Assembly: GCF_947492555.1 (NCBI RefSeq)
Contig: NZ_CANLNE010000002.1
Location: forward strand, 239,501 to 303,500
Direction of reading: 5' to 3'
Source of the DNA: an uncultured Roseobacter sp.
GTDB taxonomy: Bacteria > Pseudomonadota > Alphaproteobacteria > Rhodobacterales > Rhodobacteraceae
Length of the DNA: 64,000 bases
Translations under genes and position numbers: made by a program
Shown here: positions 54,429-63,890 of the stretch, piece after piece
Layout: every line of letters begins with the position of its first letter
How positions within the stretch are numbered: position 1 is the first letter of the stretch
Notes under the pieces: generated by a model
What the model was told of the DNA's origin: nothing
The model's input: the letters and a program-made list of their open reading frames with translations, nothing else
Databases searched by the model: none

Positions 54429-55642
54429 GCGGGGACTGCCGTTGGCCGCCGTGGCCTGCTGCGCGACAGCAGCCAGAGCATGATCACGATGTTCAGACCG
54501 TTCCAGAGAATGCCGTTGATGAACGCCAGTTGATAGGAGCCGCTGACATCGTAAATCCAGCCGGACATCCATCCGCCCAACGCCATTCCGAGAATCGTCG
54601 CCATCATCACGAACCCCACCCGCGCACCTGCCTCGCGTGCGGGCATGTATTCCCGCACGATCAGGGCATAGCTGGGGACAATGCCGCCCTGGCTGAGCCC
54701 GAATATCAGGCTGACCAAGTAGAGCGACACCAATCCGCCGGACGGCAGGTACAAAAATAATGCCAGACATTGCAGGGCCGACCCGATCAGCAGCGTTTTG
54801 ACTCCCCCCAGACGGTCAGCGATCAGACCGGATACGATGCGCGATCCGACCCCGCCCAACAGCATCAGGGCCAGCATCTCGGCACCGACGGCCGGGCCAT
54901 ACCCAAGATCGACGCAATAAGAAACGATATGCACCTGCGGCATCGACATGGCCACGCAGCAACCGATGCCTGCCAATCCAAGCAGGTATTGCAGGGCGCG
55001 CGGCGACAACCCGGCGGAGCTGGAATTCTGCAGTGATTTTGCCTGTGCTGCCACCTGCGCCTCCTGTGGCAGGCGGCGGCGCAGTGCCATCGACAGGGGG
55101 ATAACGCCTGCCAGCGTGACCACTGCCATGAACAGGTACACGCTGCGCCAGCCGGTTTCCTCCAGCATACCTGCCAGAACCATCGGCCAGATTGCCCCGG
55201 ACAGGTAGTTACCACTGGCGACAAGAGCGACCGCAATACCACGACGACGCACGAACCAATGGGAGATGTCTGCGATCAGTGGGCCAAAACCGACGGCAGA
55301 GGCAAAGCCGACAAGCAGTTGCACCAGCGACAGCATCACGATCGACTGGCTCAGCGTTGCAAGGCCAAATCCCGCAGCGATACCAATGGCGGCCGCCACC
55401 AGCGACGCCGTCACCCCGAACCGGTCAACCGCCTTGCCTATGGCAAAGTTTCCAACAGCAAAACCGATCATTGTCAGTGTGTAGGGCATGGAAGCTTCCG
55501 CCCGGCCCGCAGCGAATTCCGCCTCGACCGCTGGCATGATCACGATGATCGCCCACATCCCCACATTGGCGATCATGGCAATCGCAAGGGTCAGCAAAAG
55601 CCTGACCCATGAATAAGTGCTGTCTGTGACGGAGTCGGACAT
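54425..55642 (-). CDS. MFS transporter (oxalate/formate antiporter-like)
   Basis: Major-facilitator protein of 405 residues with 12 predicted helices. The family loop 2-3 motif is seen as GKAVDRFGV and again in the second half as SGLIADRLGGVKTLL. The N-terminus and the GFGPLIADISHWFVRRRGIAVALVASG segment resemble monocarboxylate and oxalate/formate-type transporters. The ATG at 55642 follows GGGAG and is preferred to upstream in-frame codons. The substrate is unknown. It is divergent from motB across about 130 bp. Confidence 0.87.
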   Translation of the reverse strand: MSDSVTDSTYSWVRLLLTLAIAMIANVGMWAIIVIMPAVEAEFAAGRAEASMPYTLTMIGFAVGNFAIGKAVDRFGVTASLVAAAIGIAAGFGLATLSQSIVMLSLVQLLVGFASAVGFGPLIADISHWFVRRRGIAVALVASGNYLSGAIWPMVLAGMLEETGWRSVYLFMAVVTLAGVIPLSMALRRRLPQEAQVAAQAKSLQNSSSAGLSPRALQYLLGLAGIGCCVAMSMPQVHIVSYCVDLGYGPAVGAEMLALMLLGGVGSRIVSGLIADRLGGVKTLLIGSALQCLALFLYLPSGGLVSLYLVSLIFGLSQGGIVPSYALIVREYMPAREAGARVGFVMMATILGMALGGWMSGWIYDVSGSYQLAFINGILWNGLNIVIMLWLLSRSRPRRPTAVPA

Positions 55643-55774
55643 CGTGGTCTCCCTGATCGACATCTGGCAGCGCTCCCGTCCTGGTGACAAGGCAGAAAAT
55701 CAGGTTCGCATTAAGGAGGTGGAAACACCTTTTGCGCTATCCCTGCTGTCGGGTGAATATGAGAGTGGTGAGAT

Positions 55775-56608
55775 ATGGCTGCGCAGAGCAATCTGGCACC
55801 AGTCATCATCAAACGGAAGAAGATTATCGCCGGCGGCCACCATGGTGGCGCCTGGAAGGTCGCTTATGCGGACTTCGTCACGGCGATGATGGCTTTTTTC
55901 ATGATGATGTGGCTGTTGAATGCGACGACAGAACAACAACGGCAGGGGTTGGCGGATTACTTCTCGCCGACCATTCCGATCAATCGCGTTTCCGGTGGCG
56001 GGGACGGATCCTTTGGCGGTGAGAGCATTTTCTCGGAGGAAACCCTGCCGCAGAACGGTCTGGGTGCGACCACCCATTATGCGGCCCAGCAACAGCAGTC
56101 TCGCGGCGAATCCGGCACCAGCGATGAAGGCGGTGCGCGCGACATGACCGACGAAGAGTTGGAGAAAGTCGTTGAAGAACTGACTGCGCGAGGCGGGGAA
56201 AGCACCGTGATGGAGAACGCGCTCAAGCACATCGTGACACGCATCACGGACGAAGGCCTGGTCATTGAACTCTTTGCGCTCGACGGATTGCCCTTGTTTG
56301 TTGAAGGCACAGATCGCCCCACACCGCTCATGGAAACGCTTGTCGAAATGGTGGCCAGCATCGGTCAAAGTGTTACAAATGATGTGGCGATTGGTGGCCA
56401 CGTACGTGCTGGTCCGATTGTTCTGGCGGACAACCCGGTGTGGGATAACTCCGCCGCCCGTGCCACGCGAACACGTCTGATGTTGCAGCAAAATGGTCTG
56501 TCAGCAGAGCGAATGCAGCGCGTAACCGGCCATGCTGACAGAGAGCCGGTGCATCGCAATCCGATGGCCACGCGCAATGACAGGGTGGAAATTGTACTCC
56601 TGCGGTAA
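55775..56608 (+). CDS. motB: Flagellar motor stator protein MotB
   Basis: Stator subunit coupling proton flow to rotation. It has 277 residues: one N-terminal helix with the essential proton-binding D33 in YADFVTAMMAFFMMMWLL, a Gly/Gln-rich linker, and a C-terminal OmpA-like peptidoglycan-binding domain. The latter appears as ARATRTRLMLQQNGLSAERMQRVTGHADREP and RNDRVEIVL. The preceding residues (IIKRKKIIAGGHHGGAWKVA) are typical of alphaproteobacterial MotB. motA is not adjacent and must lie elsewhere. First gene of the + strand flagellar run. Confidence 0.94.
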   Translation: MAAQSNLAPVIIKRKKIIAGGHHGGAWKVAYADFVTAMMAFFMMMWLLNATTEQQRQGLADYFSPTIPINRVSGGGDGSFGGESIFSEETLPQNGLGATTHYAAQQQQSRGESGTSDEGGARDMTDEELEKVVEELTARGGESTVMENALKHIVTRITDEGLVIELFALDGLPLFVEGTDRPTPLMETLVEMVASIGQSVTNDVAIGGHVRAGPIVLADNPVWDNSAARATRTRLMLQQNGLSAERMQRVTGHADREPVHRNPMATRNDRVEIVLLR

Positions 56609-56708
56609 ATTGTGGCCTAAATAGGGCGCATTTTATCTGTTAGCGCGGTGTTAAGTCGGGGTGTCTATCTGAGTGGTCAATGGATGATCACATCAGAAAG
56701 GCGTGCCC

Positions 56709-58040
56709 ATGACAATTTCTTCATCGCTCAACGCAGGTGTTGCAGGGTTGAGAACCAATGCGCAAAGGTTAGCGTCCATCTCGGACAATATCTCGAACGC
56801 ATCCACCTTTGGCTACAAGCGCGTGCAAACGGATTTCGAATCCATGGTTCTGTCCTCTGGTGGCGGCTCCTATGCAGCGGGCGGTGTGCGCGCCAATACC
56901 CAACGACTCATCGGTGAAAACGGCACCCTTTTAGGTACCTCCAACCCGACAGATCTCGCAGTTCGCGGTGGCGGGATGCTACCCGTTGCCCAAGCTGCCC
57001 AGGTGCAGACAGCAGGCACTGACGCACCGATGTTTCTGGCAACCACGGGATCTTTCAGAACTGACGCAGAGGGCTACCTGACCTCCCAGTCCGGCCTTGT
57101 TCTGATGGGTTGGCCGGCAGCTGCCGATGGATCGATACCGGCTTACCCGCGCGATACTGCTGACGGGCTTGAACCCATTCGCATCAACACCGGCCAGTTG
57201 GCGGGAAATCCAACACTTAACATGAGCCTGGGCATCAACCTACCGGCGACCGAAACCGAATTCGGCGCACCCGCGCTCACCGAACAACTGTCAGTCGAAT
57301 ACTTCGACAACCTGGGCACGTCGCAAAGCATTGGCATCTCGTTTGAGCCAACGCCACCAGCGGCAGCAGGCGACCCGGCCACCAATGAGTGGACAATGGT
57401 CATGACGGATTCCGCACAAGGCGGAGATGAGATTGGTCGCTACACCATGACCTTTACGGACGCACGTACTGGCGGTGGGACACTGGCAACGGTAACACCG
57501 ATCGCTACAGTGACACCAGCAGGTCCGAGCCCGGTGTACGATCCGGCGACGGGCCTGATCAGCGTAAACGTAGCTGCTGGTCCAATTTCAGTTGATATCG
57601 GCGCTATTGGCGACACTGAGGGGCTTTCTCAGCTGTCGTATAACTTTGCGCCGATTTCTGTGACCAAGGACGGTTCGGCAATCGGGAACTTCATCGGTCT
57701 GGACGTTGACGCAAACGGATTTGTACGCGCCAATTTCGACACAGGTGAAATTCGCGTCGTGTATCAAGTCCCCCTGATCAATGTTCCAAACCCCAACGGG
57801 CTGCAGGCTTTTGACAATCAAACCTATTTGCCTTCCCGTGAAAGTGGCTCCTTCTTCCTGTGGGATTCAGGTGACGGTCCAACAGGCGATATCGTGTCTT
57901 TTGCACGCGAAGAATCGAAGACGGACGTGGCGGGCGAGCTGACCGATATGATCAAGACGCAGCGCGCCTATTCGTCGAGCGCCAAAGTGATCCAGACGGT
58001 TGACGAAATGTTGCAGGAAACAACCAACATCAAGCGGTAA
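56709..58040 (+). CDS. flgE: Flagellar hook protein FlgE
   Basis: Main hook subunit, 443 residues. The N-terminal rod-like segment SSSLNAGVAGLRTNAQRLASISDNISNASTFGYKR and the C-terminal DMIKTQRAYSSSAKVIQTVDEMLQETTNIKR are the conserved coiled ends of hook and rod proteins. The centre is a variable beta domain. The ATG at 56709 follows AAAGG; a GTG two codons upstream (56703) is possible. It is exported by the flagellar type III system and assembled before FlgK and FlgL, which are encoded downstream. Confidence 0.95.
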   Translation: MTISSSLNAGVAGLRTNAQRLASISDNISNASTFGYKRVQTDFESMVLSSGGGSYAAGGVRANTQRLIGENGTLLGTSNPTDLAVRGGGMLPVAQAAQVQTAGTDAPMFLATTGSFRTDAEGYLTSQSGLVLMGWPAAADGSIPAYPRDTADGLEPIRINTGQLAGNPTLNMSLGINLPATETEFGAPALTEQLSVEYFDNLGTSQSIGISFEPTPPAAAGDPATNEWTMVMTDSAQGGDEIGRYTMTFTDARTGGGTLATVTPIATVTPAGPSPVYDPATGLISVNVAAGPISVDIGAIGDTEGLSQLSYNFAPISVTKDGSAIGNFIGLDVDANGFVRANFDTGEIRVVYQVPLINVPNPNGLQAFDNQTYLPSRESGSFFLWDSGDGPTGDIVSFAREESKTDVAGELTDMIKTQRAYSSSAKVIQTVDEMLQETTNIKR

Positions 58041-58083
58041 ACCTGACCTGGTTTGGTGAATAGAACAAGAGAGAGGGCCTGAT

Positions 58084-59529
58084 ATGACAATCTCGTCTGC
58101 GTTAACAAATGCCATGACCGGATTGCGCGCCGCGGGGCGCAATTCGCAAACGATCTCGGCAAACATCGCCAATGCAATGACGCCGGGCTACGGGGTTCGC
58201 TCCGTAGACCTGACATCTTCGCAGCTGGGCGGCGTACGGATCGATGGCATAACACGCAACGTGAATCCGGCCCTCTTGGTGGACCGCGGGCTCGCAGAGG
58301 CAGCGTTCAACAATGCCAGCGACCGAACGCAATTCCTGAAAAGTTACGAGGATTTTCTTGGCATTCCGGACGATCCTAATTCACTTTCCGCGCGCATTGC
58401 CCAGTTCGAAAGCAGCCTTGTAACCGCGACAAGTCGACCGGATGCACCGGAGCGACTCGATGCATCCGTCAATGCCGCCCGCGACCTCGCAACCCTCATT
58501 TCGTCCGCTTCGCGCGACATTCAGGAAGCACGCAGTGACGCGGATCGCAGCATCGACTTCCAAGTAAAGAAACTCAATTCCTCCTTGAACAGTGTCCAGG
58601 AGTTAAATCGTCAGATTACAAAAACAGCGGCCCTTGGTGGCGACACCTCCGCACTTCAGGACAATCGTCAGGCGTTGGTTGATGAGATCAGCGCAATGGT
58701 GCCAGTGCGACAAGTCCCAAGAGAGAACGGGCAAATCGCACTCTATTCCACTGGGGGGGCCATCCTACTTGACGGCGGAGTCGCTGAGATTGAATTTAGC
58801 GCCGTCAACCAAGTTACACCTTACATGACGCTTGGCGGCGGCATGTTGTCCGGCCTGACCGTAAATGGATATCCGGTACAAACGGATAGTGCGCGCGGTG
58901 CCTTGGGCGGCGGCTCCTTGGGCGCTCAATTCGAAATCAGGGACGAGCTTGGCGTCGAAGCCCAGACTCAACTGGATGCTTTGACCCGAGATCTTATAGA
59001 ACGGTTCCAGGATCCAGCTGTCGATCCCACATTGGCAGTTGGAGATGCAGGGATTTTCACGGACTCTGGCATCGCATTTGATCCTGTGAATGAAGTCGGA
59101 ATTTCAGAACGCCTGTCTATCAACGCTGCAATTGACGATCGACAAGGCGGCGAATCCTGGCGACTGCGCGATGGGATAAATGCTGCGGTACAGGGCGACG
59201 TCGGCGACTCCCGTCTGCTGCAAGCTTTGTCCGAAACACTGACTGCCCGACGTGTTCCTGCCTCTGGTGACTTCGGCAGCGGCGCGTTTTCTGCAATCAA
59301 TCTCGCGTCGACACTGACATCTCAACTGGGGGCCGACAGAGCACAGGCCGAACAGACCCAAACCTTTACTTCGACCCAATTTAACGAGTTGACGCAACTG
59401 GTTCTCGCGGAGGGGGTTGATACGGATCAGGAACTGCAAAAGCTGCTTTTGGTCGAACAGACCTACGCCGCGAACGCGCGTATGATCGAAGCGGCAGATG
59501 AAATGATGCAAACAATTCTGAGGCTATAA
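58084..59529 (+). CDS. flgK: Flagellar hook-associated protein 1
   Basis: Hook-filament junction protein of 481 residues. The conserved N-terminal end is SSALTNAMTGLRAAGRNSQTISANIANAMTPGYGVR, with FLGIPDDPNSLSARIAQFESSL, and the C-terminal end is GVDTDQELQKLLLVEQTYAANARMIEAADEMMQTILRL. Shorter than enterobacterial FlgK (about 547) in the central variable domain. It starts 43 bp after flgE and ends 2 bp before flgL. Confidence 0.95.
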   Translation: MTISSALTNAMTGLRAAGRNSQTISANIANAMTPGYGVRSVDLTSSQLGGVRIDGITRNVNPALLVDRGLAEAAFNNASDRTQFLKSYEDFLGIPDDPNSLSARIAQFESSLVTATSRPDAPERLDASVNAARDLATLISSASRDIQEARSDADRSIDFQVKKLNSSLNSVQELNRQITKTAALGGDTSALQDNRQALVDEISAMVPVRQVPRENGQIALYSTGGAILLDGGVAEIEFSAVNQVTPYMTLGGGMLSGLTVNGYPVQTDSARGALGGGSLGAQFEIRDELGVEAQTQLDALTRDLIERFQDPAVDPTLAVGDAGIFTDSGIAFDPVNEVGISERLSINAAIDDRQGGESWRLRDGINAAVQGDVGDSRLLQALSETLTARRVPASGDFGSGAFSAINLASTLTSQLGADRAQAEQTQTFTSTQFNELTQLVLAEGVDTDQELQKLLLVEQTYAANARMIEAADEMMQTILRL

Positions 59530-59531
59530 AG

Positions 59532-60536
59532 ATGAAATCGACTTCATTGGGTGATTTGGCGCAATCCTTCATGCTTCAGCGCCGCAGCGTCGAACTCCGG
59601 CAGGAGATAACACGCCTGACAGACGAAATGTCCAGCGGGAAGGTAGCAGATATCAGGCAGGTTTTATCCGGCAATCACAACTACTTGACCGGTTTGGAAA
59701 GATCACTGGAAGTGCTGGACGGCTACTCCGTGGCAAACACGGAGGCCACGTACTTCACCGGCGCAATGCAGTCCGCACTTGAGCGGGTTCAGGACTCTGG
59801 CAGCGACCTCGGAATAGATCTTCTTCTGGCGAGCGGAGGTCCGATCGGTGCTACCTCTGGAAATCCATCGGAGAACGCGCGCGCGCAATTGCAGGGCATG
59901 ATCAACTCACTGAATGGCGATATCGCAGGACGAAGCCTATTTGCAGGAACGGCGACTGACAGCACGCCGCTGCCGGATGCTGACGCCTTGATTGCACAGG
60001 TTCGTGCGGTCGTTGCGGGGCAAACCACACCAGAAGACATCATTGCTGCTGCAGAGACCTGGTTTGCAGACCCGGCTGGATTCGATGCAACCGCGTACTC
60101 AGGATCGAACACAGCTTTGGCCCCTTTCGTTTTGTCAGATACCGAGCGCGTGACGCTTGATGTTCGTGCGAATGAAGACGCCATCAAAAATGTTTTAATG
60201 CACACGACGATCTCTGCCCTCGCTGATGACCCTTTACTTGCTCTAGACGTTCCAGAGCAATCAGAGTTGTTCGGGCTGACCGGCATTGGCTTACAGTCCA
60301 ATCAGGATGAATTGACCAGCCTGAGATCACGTATTGGCTTCACAGAAGAGCGCATCGCGATGATTTCTGCAAGGAATCAAGCCGAAGAGACGAGTATGGA
60401 ATTCGCACGCAACGCCTTACTTGCCGCCGATCCGTTTGAAACGGCGACCGAGTTGGAAAGCGTGCAGTTTCATTTACAAAGCCTCTATTCGATCACTGTC
60501 CGCAGCTCACAGCTTTCCTTGGTGAATTTCCTATGA
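59532..60536 (+). CDS. flgL: Flagellar hook-associated protein 3
   Basis: Second junction protein, 334 residues, flagellin-like. The N-terminal helix has LGDLAQSFMLQRRSVELRQEITRLTDEMSSGKVADI and the C-terminal helix ends LYSITVRSSQLSLVNFL. The central part has SGGPIGATSGNPSENARAQLQGMINSLNGDIAGRSLFAG, a conserved FlgL region. The start is 2 bp after the flgK stop, and the stop overlaps the flgI start by 4 bp, so flgK-flgL-flgI are coupled. Confidence 0.93.
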   Translation: MKSTSLGDLAQSFMLQRRSVELRQEITRLTDEMSSGKVADIRQVLSGNHNYLTGLERSLEVLDGYSVANTEATYFTGAMQSALERVQDSGSDLGIDLLLASGGPIGATSGNPSENARAQLQGMINSLNGDIAGRSLFAGTATDSTPLPDADALIAQVRAVVAGQTTPEDIIAAAETWFADPAGFDATAYSGSNTALAPFVLSDTERVTLDVRANEDAIKNVLMHTTISALADDPLLALDVPEQSELFGLTGIGLQSNQDELTSLRSRIGFTEERIAMISARNQAEETSMEFARNALLAADPFETATELESVQFHLQSLYSITVRSSQLSLVNFL

Positions 60537-61636
60537 GAATTATATTTGCAGTATTGATCGCTCTAGTCGCCGTTTTCCAGACGGCACATGCTGGTCCGGT
60601 TCGCATCAAAGACTTGGTTGAATTTGACGGTGTGCGCGGTAATGACCTTGTTGGGTATGGTTTGGTCGTTGGCCTGAATGGCACTGGTGACGGTTTGCGA
60701 AATGCTCCTTTCACCGAGGAGATCATGTCCAATATTCTGGAACGTCTTGGTGTGAACGTGGCTGGTGAACAGTTTCGACCTCAGAACGTTGCAGCTGTGT
60801 TGGTAACCGCAGCACTACCTCCATTTGCGCGGGGTGGAAGCCAAATCGACGTAACAGTATCCGCAATTGGGGACGCAGACAGTTTGCTAGGAGGTACACT
60901 CATAATGACCCCGCTGAATGCGGCCGATGGCCAGATTTACGCTGTCGCACAAGGGACAATAATCGCTGGAGGTGCTGTCGCCGAAGGCGATGGAGCCACT
61001 GTTACACAAGGCGTTCCTACAGCGGGTGTGATCCCCTCGGGCGCCCGGGTGGAAAGGGAAATCGAGTTTGATCTCTCAACCCTCACCAACCTTCGGCTCG
61101 CACTGAGAGACGCAGATTTCACTACCGCCGCACGCATAGAACAGGCAATTAACTCAGACTTTGGCAGACCTGTAGCTTTCATGTTGGACTCGGGCACAGT
61201 CAGTCTTGATATTCCACAAACTCAAATGGCTTCGGTCGCTCATGCATTGAGTCGTGTCGAAAACATTTCAGTGCAACCGGAGCGCAAGGCACGTGTGGTA
61301 GTTGATCAACGGTCAGGGACAATCGTGATGGGTGAAGACGTGCGGATTTCGCGTGTTGCCGTTTCGCAGGGAAATTTGACCCTGCGTATCGAAGAGGCAC
61401 CAATTGCAATCCAACCGAACCCATTTGCTGATGGTGAAACAGTAATCGTTCCAAGAACAAACGCCGAAATTGACGAAGAGCCAGGTATTGGCCTTGCAGA
61501 AATTCCGAGCGGAACGTCCCTATCGGAAGTAATTGCAGGCTTAAATGCGTTGGGAATTGCTCCAAGAGATATGATCGACATCTTGAAGAGTATCAAGGCT
61601 GCCGGCGCACTGCACGCAGAGTTCATTGTACGATAA
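60533..61636 (+). CDS. flgI: Flagellar P-ring protein FlgI
   Basis: Periplasmic ring protein around the rod, 367 residues. A signal peptide (IIFAVLIALVAVFQTAHAG) precedes the conserved VRIKDLVEFDGVRGNDLVGYGLVVGLNGTGDG. Further landmarks are RPQNVAAVLVTAALPPFARGGSQIDVTVSAIGDADSLLGGTL and the C-terminal GIAPRDMIDILKSIKAAGALHAEF. The sequence is clearly less GC-rich than genes before 58 kb (one 60-base line near 60541 counts 30 G+C). It overlaps flgL by 4 bp. No gene follows for 627 bp. Confidence 0.95.
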   Translation: MRIIFAVLIALVAVFQTAHAGPVRIKDLVEFDGVRGNDLVGYGLVVGLNGTGDGLRNAPFTEEIMSNILERLGVNVAGEQFRPQNVAAVLVTAALPPFARGGSQIDVTVSAIGDADSLLGGTLIMTPLNAADGQIYAVAQGTIIAGGAVAEGDGATVTQGVPTAGVIPSGARVEREIEFDLSTLTNLRLALRDADFTTAARIEQAINSDFGRPVAFMLDSGTVSLDIPQTQMASVAHALSRVENISVQPERKARVVVDQRSGTIVMGEDVRISRVAVSQGNLTLRIEEAPIAIQPNPFADGETVIVPRTNAEIDEEPGIGLAEIPSGTSLSEVIAGLNALGIAPRDMIDILKSIKAAGALHAEFIVR

Positions 61637-62263
61637 CAAGACGCTTTGAAGCACCCAGAGGCGACTCGTATACGCGGAAAAAAGACTGCAATCTACGTCA
61701 AAAATCCTGTTCCAAAATCAAAATTTTTATTCAGTGAAGAGTCATAAGACTGTGAATACAACTAGCCACTCATAGGTAGGTACAGACCGTTACAGATAGC
61801 TCGCTAGGATCTGGTTCACTACGAACAATGGCCAATAAAACTCTGAAAGACTAAAGGTAGTCGACGCTACCAGCATAGCAGTTTAACACGAATACTGCTC
61901 TCAGCTTCCGGAAATTAAATTGCCCAAGACTCGAAAGTCGGTCAATTCTCGTCTAAGGGTGTTGCAAAGTGAACCAGCGCAAATCGGGCTGTCAATATGG
62001 AAATCTGATCAATCTCGAAACATGCGAAAGAATCCCACATAGGCAGCACTCAAGCCTTGCCTCACTTTGTTATCTTCAAAATATATGAAGTAATACCATA
62101 CCTGTGGCAATACCTGTATCATTCCGCACTACGCTCATTCCTACCAACAAAATCGATATCGAGCGATTAAAACTGAACTCGATTTTAGCGTAAACACTTT
62201 GCGCTAGTTAGTTTCAAACTAATACAGTCAAAGAAGTATGCAAGGCATGGCAAATCGCTATGT
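61637..62263. other. AT-rich gene-free region of 627 bp in the flagellar cluster
   Basis: It lies between the convergent ends of flgI and fliP. Composition is well below the rest: single 60-base lines count 18 (61681) and 22 (62041) G+C. No supported coding frame is seen; the longest stretch near 61973-62090 opens with GTG and gives about 38 residues with no recognisable motif. Inverted repeats include TTAGTTTCAAACTAA at 62208-62222 and GGTAG/CTACC around 61860. It may be decayed sequence, a terminator zone or a small RNA locus. Confidence 0.5.
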
Positions 62264-62998
62264 TTAGAAATAACTACGAACCAAGCTCCCAGCGATCAGG
62301 CTCCATCCGTCCGCGATGACGAAGAATGCCAATTTGAAAGGAAGGGAAACGATAACTGGCGGCACCATCATCATACCCATGGACATCAGTACCGCCGCCA
62401 CAACGAGATCAATTATCAAAAATGGAAGAAAAATCAGAAATCCAATTTGGAATGCACGTGAAATTTCCGACAGTAAAAAACTTGGAACCAATACCGATAA
62501 TGGTGCTTCCGGAGTTGGCGTTGCATCTATTGTATCCGGTCTCAGCTCCGCCATTGCGTAAAACGTATCAGGGTCCAGACGACCAGCCATAAATATCCGA
62601 AATGGTTCAAGCGTACGCACAAACGCTGTTTCGATATCAATCAGTTCTTCGGTCAGCGGAGCAATTCCATTTGTCCAGGCTTGAGTGAAAACAGGCTCCA
62701 TTATGAAATAAGTCAAAAAGAGGGCCAAACTCACTATCAACATATTCGGTGGAGATTGCTGCAATCCGATGGCTTGTCGCAAGATGGACAGAACGGTCAC
62801 TAGAAAAGGGAAGCAAGTAACCATTATTGCAATGCCTGGCGCCAAACTCAGAACTGTAATAAGGGCAAAAAGCTGAATGGTACGTGCGCTGATTGAGCCG
62901 TCATCGCCCAACGAAATCGACAAGTCCTGTGCGCTCACCTGTTCTGGCAGCAGAGCGATAAAAATGAGTGATGGAAGCAGAAAAAGACATTGACGCAT
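62264..62998 (-). CDS. fliP: Flagellar export apparatus protein FliP
   Basis: Core membrane subunit of the flagellar type III export gate, 244 residues. A signal-like N-terminus (CLFLLPSLIFIALLPEQVSAQD) is followed by membrane segments. Conserved motifs are LSLAPGIAIMVTCFPFLVTVLSILRQAIGLQQSPPNMLI, VPSFLLSEISRAFQIGFLIFLPFLIIDLVVAAVLMSMGMMMVPP and FKLAFFVIADGWSLIAGSLVRSY. Base composition is low (a line at 62401 counts 20 of 60 G+C). It starts 6 bp after fliN. Confidence 0.95.
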   Translation of the reverse strand: MRQCLFLLPSLIFIALLPEQVSAQDLSISLGDDGSISARTIQLFALITVLSLAPGIAIMVTCFPFLVTVLSILRQAIGLQQSPPNMLIVSLALFLTYFIMEPVFTQAWTNGIAPLTEELIDIETAFVRTLEPFRIFMAGRLDPDTFYAMAELRPDTIDATPTPEAPLSVLVPSFLLSEISRAFQIGFLIFLPFLIIDLVVAAVLMSMGMMMVPPVIVSLPFKLAFFVIADGWSLIAGSLVRSYF

Positions 62999-63004
62999 AA
63001 AGAA

Positions 63005-63298
63005 CTAGTGACCTGACTGCAAGTCAACCACTTCGGTTAACCTTACAACAAGCTGCCCATTCTGATCGCCTTCCTTCTCTTCCAGCATGCCGCGCGCGAT
63101 TAGCCGATCACCGACGTACAGTTCAACGGGATCATCCACGGATTTGTCCAGCGGCAGCACCGCATTCTCTCCAAGTGCCACTAACTCCCGAATTAATGGA
63201 CGCGCTTTGCCGACACACACCGTCACTTCAATCGGAACTGACGTAAAGGGATTAGTTGCTTCACTAGTTGCGCCACGCGCTGCGGGGGCTTCATCCAT
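63005..63298 (-). CDS. fliN: Flagellar motor switch protein FliN
   Basis: C-ring switch subunit of 97 residues. The SpoA domain shows FTSVPIEVTVCVGKARPLIRELVALGENAVLPLDKSVDDPVELYVGDRLIARGML, which matches FliN length and fold. The ATG at 63298 overlaps the FliH-like stop by 8 bp; an in-frame ATG at 63322 lies further inside that gene. It binds the FliM/FliG complex and helps dock the FliH-FliI export ATPase. Confidence 0.92.
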   Translation of the reverse strand: MDEAPAARGATSEATNPFTSVPIEVTVCVGKARPLIRELVALGENAVLPLDKSVDDPVELYVGDRLIARGMLEEKEGDQNGQLVVRLTEVVDLQSGH

Positions 63299-63890
63299 TT
63301 TCTTTCTCCTGCTCAGCTTCATGGAAAAACGCAGCCATGGCGTCGCTCACGCCCGCGAGTACAGAGTCCAGATCAATACTGTGCTCAACGGATCCAATAC
63401 GCACATATGCTTGTCCGTCGCCGAGCGATTGCTCAGTCACAATCTCGAACGGATCGCTGAGCTTGCCGTCAGCAAGCTCTTGGATCCTTTCTACCTGGGA
63501 AGGCGCAACCACAATTTCGATAGGCTGATTTGGTTGCTCACTGATCATCTCGGTCAATTGTGTCACTACGTGTGCACCCAATGCCTCATGCATCACACCT
63601 GGCAGGAGCTTGTCCACGATTTCAGTCAATACTGGCTCCATCGACACAGTGAGCTTGGAAAGAGCTTCATGATACGTGAATGACATATCTTGCAGGTTTT
63701 GACCGAACTCAGCACTAATTTTTGCCACCGAATCCGCCTGCGCCTTAACAGCGTCATCCCATCCAGCCTGGTATCCTTTTTCAAAAGACTGCAATTGTTG
63801 ATCTTCAGTAAGCTCGGCGCGTGTACCTTCTTGCGGTTCATCGCTTACTTTTGGGCCGCCGAAGTTGCGGTACCTATGTGACAGAGACAT
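63291..63890 (-). CDS. fliH: FliH-like flagellar assembly protein
   Basis: Protein of 199 residues between fliF and fliN. Charged N-terminal part, then a helical middle (QQLQSFEKGYQAGWDDAVKAQADSVAKI, a FliH/HrpE-type repeat with GYQAGWDDA) and a C-terminal domain containing IEIVVAPSQVERIQEL and SVEHSIDLDSVLAGVSDAMAAFF. FliH regulates the export ATPase FliI and attaches it to FliN. Assignment rests on position, length and the helical motif; sequence identity in this family is low. It overlaps fliF by 1 bp (TGATG). Confidence 0.75.
   Translation of the reverse strand: MSLSHRYRNFGGPKVSDEPQEGTRAELTEDQQLQSFEKGYQAGWDDAVKAQADSVAKISAEFGQNLQDMSFTYHEALSKLTVSMEPVLTEIVDKLLPGVMHEALGAHVVTQLTEMISEQPNQPIEIVVAPSQVERIQELADGKLSDPFEIVTEQSLGDGQAYVRIGSVEHSIDLDSVLAGVSDAMAAFFHEAEQEKENG

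Noticed and set aside
61969-62090. Short GTG-initiated frame in the flgI-fliP gap as a transposase remnant
   Set aside because: About 38 codons with no recognisable transposase motif, and no terminal repeats or target duplication could be seen around it.
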